The position numbers were made by a program, and so were the translations under genes. Below, one piece after another: positions 1 to 5,497 of a stretch of 5,900 nucleotides of DNA. This DNA comes from DATAXP01 sp036272935 (GTDB taxonomy: Bacteria; Planctomycetota; Planctomycetia; Pirellulales; PNKZ01). Under the pieces are notes generated by a model, which worked only from the letters and a program-made list of their open reading frames with translations, made no database searches and was not told the DNA's origin. Each line of letters starts with the position of its first letter. Positions within the stretch are counted from its first letter, which is position 1. Where the stretch lies: assembly GCA_036272935.1 (NCBI GenBank), contig DATAXP010000122.1:1-5900 (forward strand), given 5' to 3'.

Positions 1-150
1 CCGCACCGGCACACGCTCACGCGCCAACTCAAACAGGCGGACAAAGGCCGCAAAATCATCCGCCTTATGAAACACTTCCGCCCGGCCGTTGCCACGGTTC
101 ATCACGTGGTAACACCAGTTGGCGCGGGATGCTCGGGCAGTGCGCGGCAT
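1..150 (-). CDS. REP-associated tyrosine transposase (RAYT, Y1_Tnp family), N-terminal 50 residues, partial
   Basis: An ATG at 150 opens a minus-strand frame that stays open to the left edge. It starts MPRTARASRANWCYHVMNRG and continues with NGRAEVFHKADDFAAFVRLF and ELARERVPVR. The pattern MPR-RxxR...xYHVxNRGNxRxxVFxxxxDxxxFxRLxxxAxERxPVR is the usual beginning of RAYT proteins, single-strand-specific HUH/Y1 transposases related to IS200/IS605 TnpA. These proteins nick and mobilise REP/REPIN palindromes. The HUH histidines and the catalytic tyrosine lie beyond the edge, so activity cannot be judged. No clear Shine-Dalgarno precedes the start. The first 12 codons and the bases upstream recur, 49/50 identical, at the start of the neighbouring LRR gene. 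Family assignment is firm; completeness is unknown. Confidence 0.88.
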   Translation of the reverse strand, partial: MPRTARASRANWCYHVMNRGNGRAEVFHKADDFAAFVRLFELARERVPVR

Positions 151-164
151 CACCACAACTTACG
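115..164 (-). repeat. Direct repeat copy A: RAYT leader and first 12 codons
   Basis: These 50 bp match 960-1009 at 49 of 50 positions; the only difference is a at 152 against g at 997. Identity starts exactly at the Trp12 codon and runs back through the start codon to 14 bp upstream of it. Beyond 164 the similarity is weaker but still visible, for example aacgaaaaagcagaa here against aatgaaaaaagtagaa in copy B. This suggests that the duplicated unit once reached further upstream. Confidence 0.95.
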
Positions 165-203
165 GCACCTTTCGCACGTTTGCTAACGAAAAAGCAGAAT
201 GTC

Positions 204-231
204 CCCGTTTTTACTTCCCGTTTTTACTTCC
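204..231. repeat. Short tandem repeat, 13-bp unit, about 2.2 copies
   Basis: The unit cccgtttttactt occurs at 204-216 and again at 217-229, followed by cc of a third. It lies in the gap between the LRR stop codon and the RAYT start. Read on the minus strand it gives GTAAAAACGGG twice, then GTAAAAACGGGGACATTCTG. From memory, and not checked, similar AAACGGGGACATTCT strings are common near RAYT genes, so this is probably part of the transposase upstream region with a small slippage duplication. Confidence 0.8.
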
Positions 232-248
232 AAGAGCACCATATCGTT

Positions 249-995
249 TCAATTTTTCCCACGGACTCCCCGTCGAGGCGCCCGCTCTGGATAATACGGG
301 TAAATAATGAGCGTTGGGGAGGCCGCCCACACCGCCTTTGCGCCAGCGAGCGTCATCGCCGTCCGATCGACGTTCAGGTACTTAAGATGCTTCATCGCTA
401 TTATGGAGCTTGCCACGCGATCGGTGATGCGCGTGCCGCCAATACAGAGGCATTCGAGATTCGGCAGGTGAGATAGAACGGATACGCCATCGTCTGAAAT
501 TCGGGCGTTTGAGAGTGCCAGGTGCCGTAGTCCGCTCATTTGCGCGATGTGAGCCGCTGCAGCGTCAGTGATTCCGGGGGAGTCGAATGCGAGCCACTCA
601 AGCTCCCCGGGCCGCGCGAGCAGTGCAACGCCCGCATCAGTAATTGGGCTGCCCGGGATCGAAAGCTTGCGCAGGTGCCTCAGGAAGCGAAGATTCCGAA
701 GGTCCGCATCGGTGAATGACGTCGGCGTTCCGTGGTCGATCTCGAAAATGCGCCCGTCGGCCGGATTGGGCGCAAACAGCAGCCGCAGCATCGAGGGTGG
801 CGAACGATCGGCACCCGGCGTAGAAGTCCACGATGTTGTGCCAAATGCTAATGCCGTGGCGCTGCTCCGCCGAAATGTCCAGACTTTGGTGGAGGCGAAC
901 AGGATCAATCCTGCCAGCAAGAAGGCCACCAACATGGTGCGTAGGCGGAATCGTGGCAGCCAGTTGGCGCGGGATGCTCGGGCAGTGCGCGGCAT
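249..995 (-). CDS. Membrane-anchored leucine-rich-repeat protein with a RAYT-derived N-terminus
   Basis: The protein has 248 residues. Residues 1-12 (MPRTARASRANW) equal the RAYT N-terminus. From residue 15, RFRLRTMLVAFLLAGLILFA is the RFxLRT membrane anchor typical of planctomycete LRR proteins (one TM segment, about 21-35). Residues 95-225 hold about five LRRs of 23-24 residues with the core ITDxGVxxLxxLxxLxxLxL, for example at 118, 142, 166 and 190. Such proteins probably act in protein-protein contacts, but their roles are unknown. I chose the ATG at 995 because the RAYT start is at the equivalent base; a GTG at 1001 would add two residues. Residues 38-62 fit the family poorly, while another frame there encodes a better match, so a compensated double frameshift is possible. 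The gene may therefore be decaying or recently remodelled. Confidence 0.8.
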   Translation of the reverse strand: MPRTARASRANWLPRFRLRTMLVAFLLAGLILFASTKVWTFRRSSATALAFGTTSWTSTPGADRSPPSMLRLLFAPNPADGRIFEIDHGTPTSFTDADLRNLRFLRHLRKLSIPGSPITDAGVALLARPGELEWLAFDSPGITDAAAAHIAQMSGLRHLALSNARISDDGVSVLSHLPNLECLCIGGTRITDRVASSIIAMKHLKYLNVDRTAMTLAGAKAVWAASPTLIIYPYYPERAPRRGVRGKN

Positions 996-1009
996 CGCCA
1001 CAACTTACG
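960..1009 (-). repeat. Direct repeat copy B: RAYT leader fused to the LRR gene
   Basis: This is the second copy of the 50-bp segment at 115-164, in the same orientation and 845 bp away. It supplies the LRR gene with its start codon, 12 codons and the bases just upstream. The junction is sharp: identity ends at the Trp codon (960-962), after which one copy enters the RAYT body and the other the RFRLRT anchor. Upstream (1010-1055), diverged similarity to the RAYT upstream region continues. Confidence 0.95.
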
Positions 1010-1095
1010 CCGTTGTCCGTAACGCCGCCAATGAAAAAAGTAGAACGGCCAGAACGTCCGGTTTGACTCGCGTCATTTGATCCGACCAAGACGCC

Positions 1096-1656
1096 TTACC
1101 CGTGCCCTTCGGGGAGGCCCCATTCTTTGAGCTTGCGCTGGAGGGTGCGGACGGAGATGCCGAGATACTCGGCGGTGCGCGTGCGATTGCCTTGAAACTG
1201 CTCGAGCGCGCGGAGCATCGCGGCCCGTTTTACCTCTTCGAGGATCGGCCCGGCGCCCGCGGCGACCGGCACGTCGTGCGCTGTCGGCGAGCGGCGGTGC
1301 TCGAGGCACGTGTGCACCAGCGCGAGCAATTGCGCCGGGTTGATCGGCTTGGCCAGAAAATCGACCGCGCCCAGCTTCATGGCCGTGACGGCGCTGTCGA
1401 CGTCGCCATAAGCCGTCATGATGATGAATGGCACCGCCGGATTGTGCTGCTGCCAATCGCGCAGCAGGTCGATGCCGCTCTTCTTGCCCATCCGCAGGTC
1501 GCTGATCACCAGGTCGATGTCTTGTGACCAAAAGCCGACGGCCTGTTCCGGATTCTCGGCGGCCAGGACTTCAAAATGCTCGGCGAGCAGCACCCGGACG
1601 AGCGCTTCGCGCTCGCTTTTGCCGTCTTCGACGACCAGGATCCGGGCCTGCTGCAT
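1096..1656 (-). CDS. Response regulator, REC domain plus Fis-type HTH (no AAA+ domain)
   Basis: The protein has 186 residues. Residues 4-118 form a receiver domain with the acidic pair E10/D11, phospho-acceptor D53 (in LVISDLRM), switch T81 and K103 in LAKP. After a linker, residues 139-181 form a Fis/NtrC-type HTH (HTH_8) ending in GNRTRTAEYLGISVRTLQRK. NtrC-family regulators carry a sigma-54 AAA+ ATPase between these parts; here it is absent. The architecture therefore matches the RegA/PrrA/ActR type, which binds DNA and regulates without opening sigma-54 promoters. The start is the ATG at 1656, 73 bp after the kinase stop, so the two genes are very likely co-transcribed and this is the kinase's partner. 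No strong Shine-Dalgarno is visible. Target genes are unknown. Confidence 0.93.
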   Translation of the reverse strand: MQQARILVVEDGKSEREALVRVLLAEHFEVLAAENPEQAVGFWSQDIDLVISDLRMGKKSGIDLLRDWQQHNPAVPFIIMTAYGDVDSAVTAMKLGAVDFLAKPINPAQLLALVHTCLEHRRSPTAHDVPVAAGAGPILEEVKRAAMLRALEQFQGNRTRTAEYLGISVRTLQRKLKEWGLPEGHG

Positions 1657-1729
1657 GGGGAAGAATGACTCGGTTCAGGAGGGCGAATTTGCCAGTGGGT
1701 GGTTGCCGATCGTGGCTCAACCGGCGCGT

Positions 1730-3196
1730 TCAAGCTACCCGGACAGACTCGCGGCTCGGGGGCGGTCGACCCACGGGAAAAACGAGCTTGAACTGGGAGC
1801 CGGTGCCGTTGGATTGATAGCTGACGTTGCCGCCGGCTTCTTCCACGAAGCGTTTGACCAGCGGGAGGCCCAGCCCGGTTCCCAACTCCTTGGTGGTGAA
1901 GAACGGCTCGAAGATTTGCTCGCGGATGTCGGCAGGAATGCCCGGCCCGGTGTCGCAGACCTCGATTTCCGCGCGCTCGCCGGCGCAGGACACGGTGACG
2001 TCGATCGTGCCCTCGCTGCCGGCGGCTTCTTTGGCGTTGTTCAGCAGGTTCAGCACGATTTGGCGCAGGCGATTGCGGTCGATGTGAATGCGCACCGGCT
2101 CGTCGGCCATGTGGGTGCGGACGACGACGCGCGCCCGCGTCAACGAAGGAAGTAAAACATTCACCGTGGCCTGCACCTCGGCCGCAGCGTCGACGTCTTC
2201 GGCATGCGCGCGTTCCGGACGCGCGTAACTCACCAGCGCTTGCACCAGCTCCTCGATCCGCCGGACATCGAACGTGGTTTCGCGGACGATATCCGTCGTG
2301 TCGCCCTGCTGGCTGGCGGGGAGCGCTTCGAGGCGTTTGGACAGCACGTGCAGGTTCAACCGCATGGCATTGAGCGGGTTGCGAATCTCGTGCGCCACGG
2401 CCGCCACCAATTGCCCAACTTCGGCCAGGCGACGCATGTGCGCCAAGCGCACCGATTGTTCGAGCAGCGTCACGCGGCGGGTAACGCGCCGCGCCACGCG
2501 ATAGATCGACACGCAGACCACCGCGGCAATCAAGGCGATGCCGGCCAACAGCAGGGCCCAGCGCTGGAAGCCGGCGCGCTGTTCGCGGCTGACTTGCGCG
2601 TCGAACCAATCGCAATTGAATCCGGAGTGGTAAGTGCCCACCTCGCGGTCGTTGAAGTAGATGGGCAAGGCGATATCGAAGGCGCGGCGCCCGCCGCTGA
2701 GCGCAGCGGCATGGGTTTCGAACACGTCGTCGCCGGCTCCCTGCACCGGCCCGTCAATCCAATTGTCGTCCAGGTTCTGAGAGCTGTTCGGCGAGCCGCT
2801 GTGCAAGACGATATGGCCGTCGGAGGCCACGACGGCGGAATACAAGCGTGCCGGATCGCTGGGAACAATTTTGCGCCAATGGCGATCGAGCCATTGCGTG
2901 TCGTTCAGCACGCTCAAATCGTGGTCGTTCTTGGATTTGTCGGCCAGTCGATTTTGCAGCACGCTCACGGAGCGCGCCGCGTGCGAGCGCAGGTGATTCA
3001 GATCCGCCTGCAACAGCTTGGTCCGCGTTTCGAGAAAATCGCGGCGCACACCCCACACCGCCATACTCAACATCAATACCAACGAGGCGACGATGCAAGC
3101 CAATGCCAAGATCGACCAGCGATCGAAGACGCTGCCCGGTTCTCGCGGCGCATCGAGATCGCCGCCGCTCCGCGACTGGTGCCACACTCTGTTCAT
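1730..3196 (-). CDS. Membrane sensor histidine kinase (NtrB/HisKA type), two TM segments
   Basis: The protein has 488 residues from the ATG at 3196; a TTG at 3247 would add 17 and is less likely. TM1 is at about 28-49 and TM2 at about 213-232. Between them lies a periplasmic sensor of some 160 residues that I cannot assign to a named domain. A HisKA domain follows with phospho-acceptor H269 in VAHEIRNPLN. The HATPase_c domain shows the N box (NRLRQIVLNLLNNAKEAA), G1 box DTGPGIP (415-421), F box FEPFF (429-433) and G2 box GTGLGL (439-444). All catalytic motifs look intact. It should autophosphorylate on an unknown envelope signal and pass phosphate to D53 of the regulator encoded just downstream. 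The ATG start has only weak purine-rich sequence upstream (gcggaa). It is transcribed divergently from the TlpA-like gene. Confidence 0.93.
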   Translation of the reverse strand: MNRVWHQSRSGGDLDAPREPGSVFDRWSILALACIVASLVLMLSMAVWGVRRDFLETRTKLLQADLNHLRSHAARSVSVLQNRLADKSKNDHDLSVLNDTQWLDRHWRKIVPSDPARLYSAVVASDGHIVLHSGSPNSSQNLDDNWIDGPVQGAGDDVFETHAAALSGGRRAFDIALPIYFNDREVGTYHSGFNCDWFDAQVSREQRAGFQRWALLLAGIALIAAVVCVSIYRVARRVTRRVTLLEQSVRLAHMRRLAEVGQLVAAVAHEIRNPLNAMRLNLHVLSKRLEALPASQQGDTTDIVRETTFDVRRIEELVQALVSYARPERAHAEDVDAAAEVQATVNVLLPSLTRARVVVRTHMADEPVRIHIDRNRLRQIVLNLLNNAKEAAGSEGTIDVTVSCAGERAEIEVCDTGPGIPADIREQIFEPFFTTKELGTGLGLPLVKRFVEEAGGNVSYQSNGTGSQFKLVFPVGRPPPSRESVRVA

Positions 3197-3392
3197 TTCC
3201 GCACCCGAAGGCCTCGTCCCAAACTCTCGCTGGCTGCGCGCAGCCAATGCTTCATGATAATCGGCCCTGGCAGCAATGTAACACCTGAAGCACGAGACAC
3301 GATGCCCGACGACTCGACAATCGCGGGCGTACGCCCCACATAGCTATGACAAAATGTCGCGGATTCTGGTCATTACCGTGCACCGGCAGGCT

Positions 3393-3476
3393 GCGAGCTG
3401 GGAGCGCTGGCGACCGGAGGATGTATGAACTCCCGGCGTCAACGCTTCCGGCTCGCCCTTCACGCTCCCGGCTCGC
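3393..3476. repeat. Imperfect inverted repeat with a nested direct repeat (20-bp period)
   Basis: The arms gcgagctgggagcg (3393-3406) and cgctcccggctcgc (3463-3476) are complementary at 13 of 14 positions. The similarity continues inward with small gaps, gcgaccgga (3411-3419) pairing approximately with tccggctcgc (3447-3456). The right side also contains a direct repeat: acgcttccggctcgccc at 3442-3458 and acgctcccggctcgccg at 3462-3478, 15 of 17 identical. From memory, cggcgtcaacgcttccggctcgcc resembles an interspersed repeat in Pirellulales genomes. It may be a mobile palindromic element or a folded RNA leader. Confidence 0.7.
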
Positions 3477-3532
3477 CGATTGCGCTTCCGCGATTTTCGG
3501 CCAGTTTGTACGATACTCGGCCCTTAATGGCG

Positions 3533-3540
3533 AAAAGGAG
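3533..3540 (+). promoter_or_regulatory. Ribosome binding site that sets the TlpA-like start
   Basis: The sequence aaaaggag ends seven bases before the ATG at 3548. This is the best Shine-Dalgarno match in the window, and it favours 3548 over the in-frame ATGs at 3425 and 3527. Confidence 0.8.
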
Positions 3541-3547
3541 TGCGCGC

Positions 3548-4693
3548 ATGCTGCGATACGTCTTGCTGGCGCTTTGGCTGGTCGCCCTGCCCACCGCGGC
3601 GGCGGCCCAGAACCGGTTTTTGCCGTTTGGCGGCTTGAGCCGTCAAAAAGCCAAAAGCACCGCAAGCTCCGTCTCGGCGGCCGAGCAGGAATACGAGCAG
3701 CTAGTACAGCAGTCAAAGGCGGCCGACGAAAAGTATCAACTGCGATTGGATCAGCTCAAGGACGATCGTTCCCGGGCTGAATTCAGCAAGCAGAAGCCGG
3801 ACTTCTCGCGCCCGTTCGAAGAGCTGGCCGAGCGGCATCGCGCGTCGCCCGTCGGTCTCAAGGCCCTGGTGTGGCTCTGCCGTTTCGGCGCCCAGCAGAA
3901 TGCCGGCAAGTACATCGATCTGATCTTGCAGGATTATCTCGACACCGAGCAGTTGGTCGACGCCATCCGGGCCACTGCGCCGTATGCCGGCCGCGTGGAA
4001 GCCGCGCGCACGCTGTATCGGGCCGCATTGGCCAAAAGCCCGCACCGCGAGGTGCGCGGTCTGGCCTGTTATTACCTGGCCTACTCGTGCGTGCCGGAGC
4101 CCGACTTCGGCGCCATCGCGCCCGAGCGCGAGCGCGAGGCCGTGGCGCTGCTCGAGCGGGTGATCCAGGAGTACGGCGACGTTCCCAGCTATCGAGGGCC
4201 GCTGGGAGCGCTGGCCACCGGTGGATTGACCGCCATCGAGCATTTGAAGGTTGGCAAGCAGGCGCCGCCCATCCAAGGCCGGGACCTCAAAGGCCGGAAG
4301 ATGAAGCTGAGCGATTATCGCGGCCAGGTGGTGGTTGTCACGTTTTGGGCCGACTGGTGCGGGCCGTGCCACGCCGAACTTCCGTACCATCGAGCGCTGG
4401 TTGAAAAGTTCGCCGACCGCCCGTTTGCCCTCCTGGGCGTCAACGGCGACCCGCCCGACAAGCTGAAACAAATCATCTCGCACGAGAAAATCACCTGGCC
4501 CTCCTGGGCCGACGGCCCTGCCGGGCCGATCTCGGCGTCGTGGAGCGTGGGCATGTGGCCCACGACCTACGTGATCGACAGCCGCGGGCGGGTCCGCTAC
4601 CGGGCCGTATCGGCGGACCGGCTCGAGCCGCTGGTCGCCGGCCTGCTGCGCGAAATGGGCCCCGCCGGTGATGAGCGCGCCGCGGCGCGGTAA
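3548..4693 (+). CDS. Secreted TlpA-like thioredoxin-fold protein with helical N-terminal region
   Basis: The protein has 381 residues. Residues 1-20 (MLRYVLLALWLVALPTAAAA) are a signal peptide with probable cleavage before QNRF. Residues 43-229 are mainly helical and charged (AAEQEYEQLVQQSKAADEKY onward) and resemble TPR-like segments placed before the thioredoxin domain in planctomycete TlpA proteins. Residues 234-371 form the TlpA/AhpC-type domain. It contains the redox motif WCGPC at 270-274, the cis-proline in MWPTTYVID (P338) and the inserted segment GVNGDPPDKLKQ typical of this group. It should act in the periplasm as a thiol-disulfide oxidoreductase; its partner is unknown. The start at 3548 is set by the strong ribosome binding site and the signal peptide. 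It ends 10 bp from the convergent FixH/YtkA-like gene. Both catalytic cysteines are present. Confidence 0.93.
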   Translation: MLRYVLLALWLVALPTAAAAQNRFLPFGGLSRQKAKSTASSVSAAEQEYEQLVQQSKAADEKYQLRLDQLKDDRSRAEFSKQKPDFSRPFEELAERHRASPVGLKALVWLCRFGAQQNAGKYIDLILQDYLDTEQLVDAIRATAPYAGRVEAARTLYRAALAKSPHREVRGLACYYLAYSCVPEPDFGAIAPEREREAVALLERVIQEYGDVPSYRGPLGALATGGLTAIEHLKVGKQAPPIQGRDLKGRKMKLSDYRGQVVVVTFWADWCGPCHAELPYHRALVEKFADRPFALLGVNGDPPDKLKQIISHEKITWPSWADGPAGPISASWSVGMWPTTYVIDSRGRVRYRAVSADRLEPLVAGLLREMGPAGDERAAAR

Positions 4694-4703
4694 AGTGCTT
4701 CGC

Positions 4704-5237
4704 TTAAGCCGAGGCCGTCGACCACTGGCGCCAGACAAACAGCAGCACGACGACTGCCGGCCAGCTATACCAGGGCCACATCGAGCGCCACTTGGGCAGC
4801 GGCTCGGCGATGGCCAGGTTGCAACTGAGTTGACTCTCGAAGGGTTTGCCGTCGCTGGACCGGCCGGCAACGTTGGCGGTCAAGTGCCATCGGCCCGCTT
4901 GCGGCATATCCACAATCGCCGCGAGGAATAGTTTGTTGGTCGCGGTCGCGTGCGTGGCCGAGGCGCGCAGCGTCTCGCTCCCTGCTTGCGGCGCAGACAA
5001 TTCGAGTTCGACGCGCACGTCCGGCAGCGTCGCGCTGCTGGCGGCATCCTGCACCCAGACGCTCACGTCGATCGGGCCGGCCCGTAGCGGGTTGGGCGAT
5101 GTAAAGATCGTGACCCGCTCGTTGCCGATCACTTGCGAGGCTTGGACCGTTCCGCCGTCGGCGTGCGCGACGGCCGACATGCAAAGCAGCATGGTGCACG
5201 ACAGCAACGGTCGCCACCAACGGCAGCGTCGTTGCAC
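4704..5237 (-). CDS. Secreted, C-terminally anchored FixH/YtkA-like protein (conserved hypothetical)
   Basis: From a GTG at 5237 the protein has 177 residues. Residues 1-26 are a signal peptide (RRxRWWRPLLSCTMLLCMSA) with cleavage likely after AHA. The middle (about 34-125) is a beta-rich, Ig-like domain with VTIFTSPNPLRAGPIDVSVW, the pattern DVRVELELSAP, and ATNKLFLAAIVDMPQAGRWH. This resembles FixH/YtkA/CopC-like envelope proteins. Residues about 152-172 are a C-terminal TM segment. Family members are linked to metal or cytochrome-oxidase biogenesis, but no function is shown here. The start is uncertain: GTG 5237 has no ribosome binding site, and an ATG at 5192 would truncate the signal. 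The ATG at 5498 is in frame, has GGAGG nine bases upstream and overlaps the preceding stop (TGATG), but its use would translate through the palindromic element and give 264 residues. Confidence 0.75.
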   Translation of the reverse strand: MQRRCRWWRPLLSCTMLLCMSAVAHADGGTVQASQVIGNERVTIFTSPNPLRAGPIDVSVWVQDAASSATLPDVRVELELSAPQAGSETLRASATHATATNKLFLAAIVDMPQAGRWHLTANVAGRSSDGKPFESQLSCNLAIAEPLPKWRSMWPWYSWPAVVVLLFVWRQWSTASA

Positions 5238-5277
5238 GCGAGCGAGCGTTCTATTTGTCGGCGCCGCGTAGTGTTCT

Positions 5278-5424
5278 TTTCCGTAGCCCAGCCCTTCTAG
5301 GGCTGGGTTTACCGGTCGCCGCCCGTCCGCTCTTTCCCGTTCCGATCCGGCCGGTGGCCGGATCGGAACGGGAAACGTTTTCGCGGCTGCGTGGTCCCAG
5401 CCCTGAAGGGCTGGGCTACGGAAA
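5278..5424. repeat. REPIN-like element: inverted REP hairpins around a perfect palindrome
   Basis: The ends are perfect 20-bp inverted repeats: tttccgtagcccagcccttc at 5278-5297 and gaagggctgggctacggaaa at 5405-5424. Each end also forms its own hairpin: cccagccct/agggctggg with loop tct at 5287-5307, and the same stem with loop ga at 5396-5415. On the outer side of each hairpin is GTAG (5283-5286 plus; 5416-5419 minus), the tetranucleotide found at the foot of REP hairpins recognised by RAYT transposases. Two REPs facing each other define a REPIN. No clear target duplication flanks it. Confidence 0.8.
5333..5375. repeat. Perfect palindrome, 20-bp arms with 3-base loop
   Basis: tttcccgttccgatccggcc at 5333-5352 and its exact reverse complement at 5356-5375 flank the loop ggt. 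All 20 pairs are Watson-Crick and most are G-C, so the hairpin would be extremely stable in RNA or single-stranded DNA. It forms the core of the REPIN-like element. No T-run follows on either strand, so it is not a canonical intrinsic terminator. Confidence 0.95.
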
Positions 5425-5430
5425 GGCATG

Positions 5431-5457
5431 CCCGGTCCTTGAAGGGCTGGGCTAAGG
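5431..5457 (-). repeat. Single, partly decayed REP-like copy
   Basis: gaagggctgggctaaggaa (5441-5459) matches the right end of the REPIN-like element (5405-5423) at 18 of 19 positions, 36 bp away. On the minus strand the foot reads TTAG instead of GTAG. The other half of the stem has drifted (cccggtcctt), so the hairpin is imperfect. It looks like an inactive relative. Confidence 0.75.
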
Positions 5458-5497
5458 AATGCAACGGACGGGAGCCGCCGTTTCTCGATGTGTCCCA

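Larger units (their letters stand above)
3197..3547. other. Divergent intergenic region between kinase and TlpA-like genes
   Basis: These 351 bases separate two divergently transcribed genes and must hold the promoters of both. I see no convincing -35/-10 pair; TACGAT at 3509-3514 is a possible -10 but lacks a good -35. The right half holds an imperfect inverted repeat (3393-3476) and the ribosome binding site of the TlpA-like gene. Frames through here lack coding character. An upstream ATG at 3425 with GGAGG before it lies within the spacer of the inverted repeat and is probably not a real start. Confidence 0.6.
5238..5497. other. Repeat-filled gap between membrane-protein and FixH/YtkA-like genes
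   Basis: Most of these 260 bases are palindromic repeats: a REPIN-like element (5278-5424) and a single REP-like copy (5431-5457). The minus frame of the downstream gene has no stop across the whole gap, giving repeat-encoded peptides such as SPALQG twice, 36 bp apart. Unlike the flanking genes, this stretch shows no hydrophobic or domain-like character. Confidence 0.75.

Noticed and set aside
1701..1722. A small hairpin (ggttgcc ... ggctcaacc) between kinase and regulator genes, considered as an attenuator or terminator.
   Set aside because: The stem is short with a bulge and no T-run follows on either strand, so it could easily be chance.
3197..3247. A TTG start for the histidine kinase at 3247, adding 17 residues.
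   Set aside because: The ATG at 3196 is a stronger start and already gives a complete N-terminal anchor.
2204..3343. A long plus-strand frame of 379 codons opposite the kinase gene.
   Set aside because: It is an antisense shadow: its peptide is low in recognisable motifs, whereas the minus strand encodes every expected kinase motif.
3425..3547. An upstream ATG at 3425 with GGAGG before it, extending the TlpA-like protein by 41 residues.
   Set aside because: The ATG lies in the spacer of an inverted repeat, the extension is repeat-encoded and would bury the signal peptide, and the ATG at 3548 has a better ribosome binding site.
4690..4710. A bidirectional terminator between the convergent TlpA-like and FixH/YtkA-like genes.
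   Set aside because: Only 10 bp separate the stop codons. The available stem (aagtg/cgctt and the gcttaagc palindrome) is short and lacks a T-run.
5278..5457. A CRISPR array, suggested by repeated agggctggg units.
   Set aside because: The units are hairpin arms in both orientations with irregular spacing and no uniform spacers, and there are no cas genes. They fit REP-type repeats instead.
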